In this document: positions 52,632-61,269 of the stretch, piece after piece
Numbering within the stretch: the stretch's first letter is position 1
How the letters are laid out: every line of letters begins with the position of its first letter
DNA from: Symbiodinium natans
Taxonomy: Eukaryota; Sar; Dinophyceae; Suessiales; Symbiodiniaceae
DNA length: 62,000 nt
Assembly (NCBI GenBank): GCA_905221605.1
Contig: CAJNDS010000924.1
Span: 462,501 to 524,500 of the forward strand
Reading direction: 5' to 3'
Made by a program: the position numbers and the translations under genes
Notes under the pieces: model-generated
Seen by the model: the letters and a program-made list of their open reading frames with translations, nothing else
Told to the model about the DNA's origin: nothing
The model's database searches: none

Positions 52632-52845
52632 ACCCCAAAGAGCCCCATAGTCCTGAAGTGCGAAAATTCCCTTGGATTATGTGATTTACGGTATGTTCCT
52701 CCTAGTCGCTGAGTGAGTACACTTTACACGTTTTGGGATACTATAATCCCCTGTAGAACTGAAAGTGTACACTTTTTTGGGGCTTCTGAACTCAGCAACT
52801 AAGTCTTTAATTAGTTTAGGAGTATTGAGCTCTTTGGGTACTATA
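52632..52845. mobile_element. Family B element split by a family P element
   Basis: Family B halves lie at 52632-52702 and 52800-52843. The inserted segment begins CTAGTCGCTGAGT and ends ACTCAGCAACTAAG, the same ends found in the sulfotransferase intron 1. Confidence 0.7.
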
Positions 52846-53408
52846 TAGGAACCCCTTGAAAGCCTGTAGGGCCCAAGTATGTACTGACTTAGGGTTTAGG
52901 GTTTAGGGTTTAGGGTTTAGGGTTCAGGGTTTAGAGGTCCGCGATAAAAAAGGGTTTAGGGTTTAGGGTTTAGGGTCGCATGACTCGCTCTCTGATGCCC
53001 AACGACAAACCAGAACTTTAGCGTGCCCTTTATGCCCCTTATTCACGAGTGTACCTTAATTCAGGATCCTTATATAAACTAACTTAAAGCGTATTGCGGA
53101 ATGAAAAGGGATTGGGCTCTTAAAGTAAGGATTATGTACCTTGAATCAGATGAAGGACCCCTCTAAAATTTAAGGCATAAAGCCATCGAGCTGAATTAAG
53201 GGGTATAAGGGCTCTGTGGGTGCCCTTTAGCGTGATCCTTTCTGCATCCTCACCTTGACCTCCATCTGTAGTTCCTTTGTAGGGATACCTAGTTGAAGGA
53301 AGCAAGAAAGCGACCCTAGCCCCTAAACCCGAACTAGCACTAACGCGAGGTCCCGGCAGAGAGTTTAGATTCCTTACGCCCTGAACCCCGCAGCCGCCGC
53401 ATCTCCCG

Positions 53409-53554
53409 ACACTTGGAGGTTCATCTTACATATAGCTCAGTGATAGCTGTACTTATAGCCCACTTATAAGCCCCTCAAGTGCCCAAAGATGGTTCTAGCT
53501 GGGTTATAAGTACAATTATAACTGGGTCACTAAGTACCATGAACCTCCAAGCAG
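53409..53554. mobile_element. Family A inverted-repeat element
   Basis: ACTTGGAGGTTCATC to CCATGAACCTCCAAGCAG. The final CAAGCAG is a ready splice acceptor for the stretch that follows. Confidence 0.85.
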
Positions 53555-53920
53555 GGATGCACTCGACTCCAGCTGCTGCGTGGTGGTGGATGGGAAGGCC
53601 TTCGCTCCCTGGTTGTTGCTACTTGTAGGTGCCTTCATGGGGACTGTTTGGGTTGCCATATACTTGGAAGCTCTTTTGACGTAGGAAGCGTCTACTTAGT
53701 ATCCCCTAGAAACCCTCTTATACTCCCCATAACTCACCTTACCCATCCTACTTACTATGCTTCCCAGTATTCACCTGTGGGTTTAGGGTTTTTAGGGTTT
53801 TTAGGGTTTTAGGGCTACAAATCAATAAGGCCTGAAGGTTCATTGAAAGGGAGTCCTGGCCACTGACCTGAGCATCCCGCAGGGGACAGTCTTCCCGCGG
53901 GGGTGACGAGTGGCTCAAAC

Positions 53921-55154
53921 TGCAGAGAATTGGAGGTACCCTTTCCAGTACAGAGTCACCTGGCACCTGCCTTGTCGTTGGGGAACGACCCCGTCTGCAG
54001 AGCTGCAAATCACGGTGCTAGACGAAGAGGATGGGTGGCTCTCGTGGACGTCCCATGTGCCTGCCGAGTTCGAACATTGGCTCAGCCTTCGTTTAATGAT
54101 TGAAAGACCTATCGCTGTCACGTGCTTCGCAAGCCCAGACATTATAGATAGCGTTCTTGGGGATGTGCAAAACCTCTGCCTGCGAGTTTGGCAGCGACAC
54201 CAATTTGTTGTTACCTTCGAGACACTGGGTGCTGCTGAGGCCTCAAGGGTTTATGCCAGTGCCGTTCCTTCCTGACGTGATTCGGGGCATAGTCACGAGT
54301 ACTAGGCCTTGGATCTCAGACACACTTTTGGCATTTACACGAGTGCTCATGAGGGCTGCATGGACAGCTGTGAAACCCGGCAGAGTTCGCGGGCCCAGGG
54401 TTTAGGGTTTAGGGTTACAAAATTTGGGGTTTAGGGGAAAGGGGGCCTCAGTGGGTGGTGGGTTTGAGGGGACTCCGGACAGGCTTCAGAGGTCCGTGTT
54501 AAAAAAAAGGGCCTGAGGCACTGGTCGTTTTTGATCGGGTCCTGCTCACAGGAAGGCCTCAAAGACTCTGATGTAGAGGATGCCATCCAGGCGCTGGCTG
54601 GTCCAGGCTGGATTAGTGGTGCGGCTTTGGGTCTAGGGTTTAGGTTTTAGGCTAGAGGCGACCCTGAATCTTATTCTCCTATTTAATTCATACCTTATAT
54701 CGTCTTTGCATACCTTTAATTATAAGAAGCCCCCGAAATGACCCCCCGAAAAAAACCCTAAGGGTCCCATGAAGCGCTCAGTTTAGGCTTCAGGGTCTTA
54801 CCTGGGGGACCACATGCACACTAAAACGGTTTCTGGTGCATATGCCTTACGAGGGATTCTACAAGCACGGGGTGTATGACCCCAATTTTGGCGGTTCAGT
54901 GGTTCAGGGGTCTTAGACAGCTCTTGAGGGTTTAGGGTTTAGGGTTCATGGTCTAGGTTGAGGGTTTAGGGTTTAGGGTTTAGGGTTTAGGGTTTAGGGT
55001 TAGGGTTTAGGGTTTAGGGTTAGATCATTCCGGCCGAGGTGCTTTGCTTGGGCGGGTGGGGGTTCCGGATGTTGGCTGCCTCACAGCCACGCCCCGACAA
55101 CAGATTATAGCTGGTGTCTGCACCATAAAAAGGAAAAATTTGGAGTCCAAATGA
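53921..55154 (+). CDS. Unrecognised protein, three or more exons, apparent frameshift in exon 1
   Basis: A long open frame runs to 54275 (WRYPFQYRVTWHLPCRWG, then ELQITVLDEEDGWLSW and SPDIIDSVLGDVQNLCLRVW). It ends in TGA, but the +1 frame takes over in the same region (FLPDVIRGIVTSTRPWISDT, then FTRVLMRAAWTAVKPGRV) and runs to a GTTTAGG donor at 54400. Exon 54552-54630 follows in phase (EGLKDSDVEDAIQALAGPGW). Exon 55087-55154 follows in phase again (TPRQQIIAGVCTIKRKNLES, then K and a stop). The frame change near 54240-54275 may be a one-base sequencing error, a true frameshift or an unseen intron. The start is not found; an acceptor is likely near 53920. No domain recognised. Confidence 0.5.
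54640..55020. other. Intron with family G element
   Basis: GGGGGACCACATGCACAC to a GACCCCAATTTTGG-like end matches copies near 950-1075, 18370-18486 and 55300-55350. TTTAGGG arrays follow at 54930-55022. Confidence 0.5.
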
Positions 55155-55421
55155 TCCCTACCCAAAGGCTCCAATCTAGTTCCTTCTTGGGTTAGTTATA
55201 GGGGATTCTAGATGATTCTCGTATGCCCGAAAGGGACTACGTAGGAGCCTTTGGGTAAGGAAACCCGACAGGGTTTTCTGGTCCATCTTCTGGATTAGAA
55301 CAGGGTGTATGGCCACAATCTTGGGTGTCCTTCGTTCCAAGATTGGGGCCATACGACCTATGACGTTAATCCGTGGAAAAACAGGTCCCGCGCCATCACG
55401 GAAGCCCTTAAATCCTAAACC

Positions 55422-55533
55422 TTGGGATGTTCCCCCTTGTACTCACAGTCCTTAATAGGGACTATAATAGCTATAATAGGCGGTACTGTAATCCTTATTA
55501 GGGAATGTTAAGGGGGAACATCCCAACCTAAAC
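55422..55533. mobile_element. Family C element
   Basis: TTGGGATGTTCCCCCTTGTA to AAGGGGGAACATCCCAA. Confidence 0.9.
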
Positions 55534-55740
55534 CCTAAACTCTAACCATTGCCTGCGCGAGTGTGAGAGTCGAAGCTTAACCCTGCGTACGTGGAGGACC
55601 CCAACTTTATGGTTCAGGTGGTCCCCAAAGCAAACCCTAAACCCGAATAAACCCTAGCAAACCCTTGAACAAATCTAGTAAACCCTGGTAAACCCTAAAG
55701 CCCCAAAAGCCTTAAAACCCTGAACTCTAACCTCAGCAGG

Positions 55741-56004
55741 CCTGGTGGCACCACTTCTGTCTGCTGGCCGAGATCCCCAAGTGCCCCAAACTCCCGCCTG
55801 GCGGCTCCGCTGGGAGGCGGTGGGGGCTTGAAGTGGAAGCGCGTTGGGGGTTTAGGGTTCGTAGTATAGCGTATATGATCCAATGTGGGGGTCCAGTTTT
55901 CCCCCAAGACCTGACACCCCACAGCCCCTTTCAGCATGGCAGGCCATGGAAGCCAGGTGACTGCGGCAGCAAAAAGCCTCGAGAGTGTTGGGACCGGCAC
56001 ATGA
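55741..56004 (+). CDS. Unrecognised protein, two exons
   Basis: Exon 55741-55849 after CTCAGCAG reads AWWHHFCLLAEIPKCPKLPP, then GGSAGRRWGLEVEARW, with very high third-position G/C and an end at a GGTTTAG junction. The phase-matching second exon is 55925-56004 (PFSMAGHGSQVTAAAKSLES, then VGTGT and TGA). A competing reading of the second exon (HGRPWKPGDCGSKKPRECWD and on to TAG) uses the next acceptor but does not match the phase. No family recognised. Confidence 0.45.
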
Positions 56005-56237
56005 AAATCCTTATGAGGGGCTCCTAGTTCTAAGCAGAGTTTAAAAAAGGGCCCTAAATTGCATACAAGTATCCTAACTTACGTTATCAGTCCTTTGACT
56101 ATACTGGGTACGGAAATTGGGGGCCCTTCCTTATTTTGCGTTGCAGGGCAGGGGCGGAGGGGGGGGGGGGGGGGGGGGGCAAAATCATAGCGCTCGCTGT
56201 CTGACCCCTTTGCCGCTTGACGCAATTTTGGTCCGAG

Positions 56238-56527
56238 GAAGGTGAAGAAGCAGAAGAAGGAAAAGAAGGAGCCGAAGGCCATGCATATTACCGTCTCCGG
56301 CCATTTAGGATTGGAGGGCTGGGTATAGGGTTAGGGTTACTTTGGAGTTTAGGGCTTAGGGTCTTCGCAATCCTAAACTCCAAGTCCGAGACGACGCATC
56401 AGCACCATTCTCAGATCCAGAGAGGTTCCGGTTGTTCTACTGCCGCTCTTTGAGGGAGCACGATGGGATGACCTTCAATATGTTGCACTCAGATTTTTCC
56501 TGGAAGTCCCAGGAGAAGAAGACCTGA
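56238..56527 (+). CDS. Unrecognised lysine-rich protein, two exons with a 37-nt intron
   Basis: Exon 56238-56322 reads KVKKQKKEKKEPKAMHITVS, then GHLGLEGW. Exon 56360-56527 reads GLRNPKLQVRDDASAPFSDP, ERFRLFYCRSLREHDGMTFN, then MLHSDFSWKSQEKKT and TGA. Both are strongly coding-like and phase 0 to phase 0. The implied intron of 37 nt runs GTATAGG to GCTTAG and is made largely of telomere-like units. The basic stretch suggests a nuclear or nucleolar protein, which is inference only. Confidence 0.5.
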
Positions 56528-56542
56528 AGTTGGGGTAGAAGC

Positions 56543-56756
56543 GCGGCTCCATGCCATACCTCCCGTGATGCTTGCTGGGCGTGACAGCGACCGCGACGGC
56601 CGGCAAGAGTCAAGCCTCGCGAAGGCAGTTTAGGGTTTAGGGTTTAGGGTTTAGGGTTTGGGGTTTGGGGTTTGGGGTTTAGGGTTTAGGGTTTAGTGTC
56701 TTCTGCACATCGGCGCGTCCGCGGACCAAAAGGACCGCAGAGGCAGATCTTCTTGA
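56543..56756 (+). CDS. Unrecognised protein end, two exons split by a purely telomere-type intron
   Basis: Exon (start uncertain, about 56543) to 56627 reads EARLHAIPPVMLAGRDSDRD, then GRQESSLAKA. Exon 56697-56756 reads CLLHIGASADQKDRRGRSS and TGA. Both are phase 0 at the junction. The intron 56628-56696 is 69 nt of GTTTAGG/GTTTGGG units only. A second frame over 56697-56905 (HRRVRGPKGPQRQIFLTACL and on) is also open for over 60 codons and could be the real one. Confidence 0.42.
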
Positions 56757-57260
56757 CGGCTTGCTTGGCACAACTTATCCTCGCACCACCTCACGGCGAT
56801 GCAGTCCACTGGCATTCTGAGGGGGCGGGGAGGTTGTCTAGAATGTGGCCCCTGCCGGGGGGGGAATCCTACATCCAGAGCCCCTTCCATATAAGTAAAC
56901 CCTAAACCCTAAACCCTAAACCCCCCCAAAAAAGAGCGGGTGCTTGTGTGCGCGCAGTGCGGGTGGCGAAACCCCCAAAAAAAGGGGAAAAGTTCCCAGC
57001 CAGACATGATCTTTCCCTTCTGCCCCATGCTTCTTGCCAAAGGGGTCCTGTCAACTGGGATGCCCAGAAGTGCGCATGTTCCCTCAGAGCGTTGAGGCTT
57101 AGGATCCCTCAAAAGGCCAAATGAAGTCACAAAGGAAGGGTAACCCCAAACCCCAAACCCTAAATCCTAAACCCTAAGCCCTAAACCCTAAACCCTAAAC
57201 CCTAAACCTTAAACCTTAAACCCTAAACTCTAAACCCTAAACCTTGCCTTCTTCTCCAAG

Positions 57261-57334
57261 ATGGCTGGGCAAACTTCTACAATGGCAGCATCAGCGCCTT
57301 CAATGGGTCTGACAAGCCTACTAGATCCGCATAG
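57261..57334 (+). CDS. Candidate terminal exon
   Basis: After the pyrimidine-rich acceptor CCTTCTTCTCCAAG the frame reads GWANFYNGSISAFNGSDKPT, then RSA and TAG, with many C-ending codons. Preceded by CCCTAAA repeats. No family recognised. Confidence 0.4.
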
Positions 57335-57439
57335 GGCATAGGGGTGGCTAAGCCCTAAACCCTAAACCCTAAACCCTAAACCCTAAACCCTGGACCCTAA
57401 AGGCCCTTAGCTTGATTGCTCAAGGTTGCTCAAGTGAGC

Positions 57440-57547
57440 CCCCTTGTTCTTGCCTTATGCTAACAGTCCTGAATACATTTTTTTAGTACCCCCTATTTTA
57501 ATCCCTACGAAGGAGCTGTTCGCATAAGGGGACGCATCCCAACCTTG
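57440..57547. mobile_element. Family C element, worn ends
   Basis: Inner arms CTAACAGTCCTGAAT and GAAGGAGCTGTTCGC; other copies lie at 11655-11761, 32033-32141, 42865-42946 and 44088-44197. Confidence 0.75.
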
Positions 57548-57595
57548 AGCCTTTAGGGTTTAGGGTTTAGCGTTTAGGGTTTAGGGCCATCTTGC

Positions 57596-58177
57596 ATGGG
57601 TGGCTGCGGCAGATCGGCTTGTCTTGTCGCGCTGGCGGTGCTGCTGCGCTGGCCTCTCTCCGGCTTCAAGGCCAAAGAGCCCAACAGACCCCTTAATTAA
57701 GAAACATATTCCTGAAATCATCCTCAAGATCCCTTTATAAGTTAAGGTACATTCCGATTCCTTAATTCAGAGTATTCAACCCTAAACCCTAAACTCTGAA
57801 CCCTAAACCCTGAGCCTAAAAAGTGGTACAAAGGGCTCTCTGGCTTCAAGGCATTCACCGCCTTCCGGGGTCCCGGCCTTCCGAGATCGAACTCTGGCTG
57901 CCAAAAGCCGCGGGGGTGCCTTGGCCCTCATCTTGTTAGCCCAGTGGTACCCTTTTGGTTTAGGGTTTAGGGTTTAGGGTTTAGGGTTTAGGGTTTAGGG
58001 TTTAGGGTTGATGGTTTACTTTCGCCCCTTTGGGTTCAAGGCTCCCTTATAAAGTAACAAACCCCCAAAAGGGGACCCGTATTACAATATGTTACTGGGT
58101 TAGCAAGTCATTCTTAGACCTGGTTGCCGATGATCGCCGGTCCCCCCTGTACCAAAGCTAAGCTTGACCACTACTAA
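57596..58177 (+). CDS. Small predicted secreted or membrane protein, three exons, 72 aa
   Basis: Complete, phase-consistent model: exon 1 57596-57670, exon 2 57851-57934, exon 3 58118-58177 (stop TAA). Exon 1 reads MGGCGRSACLVALAVLLRWP then LSGFK, a signal-peptide-like start with G/C at about 70% of third positions. Exon 2 runs AFTAFRGPGLPRSNSGCQKP and on to PHL. Exon 3 reads TWLPMIAGPPCTKAKLDHY. Intron 1 is a family B inverted-repeat element inserted inside an 11-bp direct repeat, spliced GC-AG. Intron 2 is a family E element with a telomere-type array, spliced GT-AG. No family recognised. The other plus frame of exon 1 is also open, so the model rests on phase, ATG and the clean element excision. 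Confidence 0.5.
57672..57841. mobile_element. Family B element with 11-bp target duplication, acting as an intron
   Basis: CCAAAGAGCCCAAC to AGGGCTCTCTGG, interrupted by CCCTAAA repeats. GGCTTCAAGGC flanks both sides (57662-57672 and 57842-57852). Spliced as GC-AG in the 72-aa gene. Confidence 0.85.
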
Positions 58178-58193
58178 ATCCAGATTTCGCCTT

Positions 58194-58442
58194 CCTGGAG
58201 GTCCAGGGTACTTATAACCCTAATTATATCTCTACTTGTAAGCCCCAAGTCCCCTAAGTAGGTGATAAGTAGACTTACAACTGCGGTTATAAGTACTTGG
58301 AGGTTCATGGCACTTATTAACCAATTATATCTGTAGTTATTACCCACTTGTAAGCCCCTGAAGTACCCTAATATTATAAGTACAATTACAAACCCGTATA
58401 ACAACAGTTAGAATTGGTTAATACGTACCAGAAACCTCTAAG
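58194..58442. mobile_element. Two family A elements in tandem
   Basis: A first copy runs to ATAAGTACTTGG at about 58292, sharing bases with the start of the second copy (ACTTGGAGGTTCATGG), which ends CCAGAAACCTCTAAGCAC at 58442. Confidence 0.75.
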
Positions 58443-59629
58443 CACTTATGAACCCTCCAAGTACTAGACTCCCCTAAACCCTAAACCCTAAGCCCTAAAC
58501 CCTAAACCCTAAACCCAAAAAGGAACTACATTGGAGTCTTTGTTAAGGCTTCCACTGCGGACGCAGAGGCATCCACGCCGGGCCGCCATGGGTGCACAGG
58601 GCCTGCAAAACACCGCAGGCGTCGACCCCAAACCCCAAACCCTACACCCTAAACCCTAAACCTTAAACCCTAAACCCTAAAGCCTAAAGCCTAAACCCTA
58701 AACCGTCGGTTTTTGGCCTTGGCCTCGTTTGGTGGCGTGGTTGTTTTGTTTCCAAGCATAGCAGTATGAATTGGGCAATTCGGCCCTTGAGCCATTCTAT
58801 GTCTTCCTTAGCTGGGTTTTCTGGACCCTAAGCCTAGTAAGGTTTAGGGTTTTTGGGCCATTCTATGTCTTCCTTAACTGGGGTTGATGAACCCTAAGCC
58901 TTGTACGGGTGAGGGCGTTAGGGTTGATGGGCAGGCGCAATTTGGCTTCTCATTGGTGCAGGGCTCCTTGCCCGAGGCAGGAGTGGCGGAAAGGTCTTTG
59001 AGGGAAGGGGGGGTCTCGTCCTTGAGGACCACATGCAACCCTTAATCCTAAACCCTAAACCCTAAACCCACAAAAACGGTCTTATGGTCCATGGACTTCA
59101 TTTTGGGTCCCGATGTTTGGTTTCTTTCGGTCTCCAGGACCTCTAAGGCTTGCAGAGCTTTGCGACTTTCGAAGCACAAAGCGGTCTTTGGGAGCCCCAT
59201 GCCGTAGGCCGAGGCTACTTACTACAAGCGGCGCAGCTCGTTCTCTCTTCAGCTTGTATGTTAGGGATTTAGGGTTCAGGGCTGGTTGGGTTTAGGGAGG
59301 GGTTTGGGGGCTTGGGATGTATAGGGCTTGTTTCCAAGTGTTGGTTTGAGGCTACGCAGAGCTTACCAGAATTAGGCTTCTGCATCTCGAAGCGGACTGA
59401 CAGATGCAGGTATGTGTCAGGCGATGGGCTCATTGTAGCATTGGTACTGAGAATACCACCTTGCAAGGAGCCTAGCTATTCGGCTTCTTCATATGAGGCC
59501 GGCTGCTCAAGTACTTTCGAATCATCCAGCATTCCACAAGTGGAGCCTTGCTAGACCGGCGGCAAAAAGAAGCCCTAAGCCCTAAGCCCTCAACCCTCCC
59601 GGTCCTGAACCTTTTGAACCGCCGCCCAG

Positions 59630-59737
59630 GAAGCTCGATGGAGCCTCCCCGCGCTCCATCGCGGCGTCCGCGTCCCTTGGGCTGCTTCTGGGCCTGGCGA
59701 AGGGGCGCTTTGTCCTTTCGAAGGCCAGCATTGCAGG
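59630..59737 (+). CDS. Candidate internal exon, hydrophobic
   Basis: After an acceptor with a C-rich tract (CCGCCGCCCAG) the frame reads KLDGASPRSIAASASLGLLL, then GLAKGRFVLSKASIAG, and ends where GTTTAG starts. About 70% of third positions are G/C, the highest of the three open frames here. A glycine/alanine-rich membrane-like span is visible. Possibly part of the membrane-protein gene downstream at 61.3 kb. Confidence 0.4.
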
Positions 59738-59833
59738 GTTTAGTAAGGGTTTAGGGTTTCATGTCTTGGGGTTAGGGTTTTAGGGTTAGGGTTTCTAAGG
59801 TTTGGGGTTTATACGGTTCAGATCTTGTTTAAG

Positions 59834-59932
59834 GTCATGTTCCTCAATATCAACACTAGCGGCCCGCCACAGCGTGGCCTGCAGGTCAACTGGATAAAGG
59901 GGGCATCAGCTGAGCTATCGACCTGTAGCTGA
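59834..59932 (+). CDS. Candidate terminal exon
   Basis: After TTTAAG the frame reads VMFLNINTSGPPQRGLQVNW, then IKGASAELSTCS and TGA, with about 70% G/C at third positions. No family recognised. It could equally be spacer sequence that happens to stay open. Confidence 0.3.
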   Translation, partial: VMFLNINTSGPPQRGLQVNWIKGASAELSTCS

Positions 59933-59964
59933 GTTAGTACGCTCTCGCACGGGCTTAGTCCTAG

Positions 59965-60144
59965 AACTTGCCTTGGTGGCAGCTCGTGGCCTATCACCTG
60001 TGGGTGAGGAAATCTGCTGGCATCAAGGACACACGCCGCGACTGGCGGGCTGAGTGCCAGCTCTTAAGTTGGGGAAAGGGTCCAGTCTACAGAGTCCACA
60101 GCAGGTGGTCCATACTTAATTATAAGGGGGGGCATGATCTCTAG
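59965..60144 (+). CDS. Candidate terminal exon, 59 codons
   Basis: Open from TCCTAG to TAG: NLPWWQLVAYHLWVRKSAGI, KDTRRDWRAECQLLSWGKGP, then VYRVHSRWSILNYKGGHDL. Third-position G/C is raised in the first half. A second plus frame is open for 29 codons over the same bases. No family recognised. Confidence 0.33.
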   Translation, partial: NLPWWQLVAYHLWVRKSAGIKDTRRDWRAECQLLSWGKGPVYRVHSRWSILNYKGGHDL

Positions 60145-60183
60145 TCCAGCAGCGGCCCTCAAAGGGTTCATAGGGGGCATATG

Positions 60184-60298
60184 CAGCCCAATACTCCTTA
60201 ATTAAGGAGCATTCCTTAAATTATAAAGGGACCCTTAGTATGATTTAAAGGAATGTTCCTGAATTAAGGGGTATTGGGCTCTTTGGGTATAGGTATGG
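60184..60298. mobile_element. Family B element, near-perfect hairpin
   Basis: GCAGCCCAATACTCCTTAAT to TTAAGGGGTATTGGGCTC; a second copy follows at 60627-60735. Confidence 0.9.
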
Positions 60299-60310
60299 GG
60301 GGGTCTAAAG

Positions 60311-60447
60311 GAAGTCACCGGCTGCGTTCTATGGGGTGCCTGAAGAAGCGGGCCAGAAGGGATTCTGACAATACTACCATAGAGCGCAGTGGTCCATGCA
60401 CAGAGAAGGTCCGTTTCGAGGGTCTGTCCACGGCCCTATTCTTTTAG
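60311..60447 (+). CDS. Candidate terminal exon, basic
   Basis: Frame after AAAG reads SHRLRSMGCLKKRARRDSDN, then TTIERSGPCTEKVRFEGLST, ALFF and TAG. It lies directly after a complete family B element. The KKRARR stretch resembles a nuclear-localisation signal, but this is only composition. Confidence 0.3.
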
Positions 60448-60808
60448 GGTTTCGGGTTTAGGGTTTAGGGTTTAGCTAATTATAGGGGGTCGGCTTGCGC
60501 CATCGAGGTCGAGGGGCTTAGGCGCCGCCCCCTAACTGTAGGGGGGGGGGGGGCGGCCTAGGCCTTGAGTTTAGGGTTTATCCCAAACTCCTTGGGCTTG
60601 GGCCTGGGCAGCTGAAGCACGGGACCTACCCAAAGAGCCCAATACCCCTGAATTAAGCCATCTGGTGCCTTATCGCATATAGGGTTCCGGAAGATGATTT
60701 CAGTATATTCCTTAGTTGAGGGGTCCCAAGCCCACGAAACCTTAAGCCCGAAACCCTAAACCCTAGCCCTAAACCCTAAACCCTCCCTGAACCCACGTCA
60801 GCGTGTAG

Positions 60809-61173
60809 GTAGCCATCAAGAACAAGCGCCGGATCGGGGCACTGACGGACCCAAAGCCGTGGCAGGTCTTCTCCCCAAGGCACCTCGGCTCCGGGTTTAG
60901 GGTTTAGGGTTTAGGGTTTAGGGTTTAGGGTTTAGGGTTCAGGGTTTAGGGTTTGTTAGCAGCCTAAGGGAAGTTGTATAGGCCCGTAGTTTGGTCCCTT
61001 ACCTCCTTCAAAGGGTTCTGAAGTTAATAGGGAAAATTAGGGGTTCCCTTGTTAAGAGCCCATACTAAGGGGCCATGAAGCTACCCTAAGATTCTCCCAG
61101 AGGGTCCATCACAAAGGGCCCACATCATCATAGGTACCCCGGAAGGGCATATTTCAATCTGCCTTCGGTGTAA
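60809..61173 (+). CDS. Unrecognised protein end, two phase-consistent exons
   Basis: Exon 60809-60894 reads VAIKNKRRIGALTDPKPWQV then FSPRHLGSG, with nearly all third positions G or C, and stops where a GTTTAGG array begins. Exon 61101-61173 takes up the phase as GSITKGPHHHRYPGRAYFNL, then PSV and TAA. A different frame of the second exon stays open to a GTTTAGG donor at 61191, so the terminal exon is less certain than the first. No family recognised. Confidence 0.45.
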
Positions 61174-61269
61174 AGATGCGCGAACAAGTGGTTTAGGGCT
61201 TAGGGTTTAGGATTTAGGGGCTAACACTGACAAGGCCGTTGCAAAGGGGCTATGTTAGCAATGTTGCAG

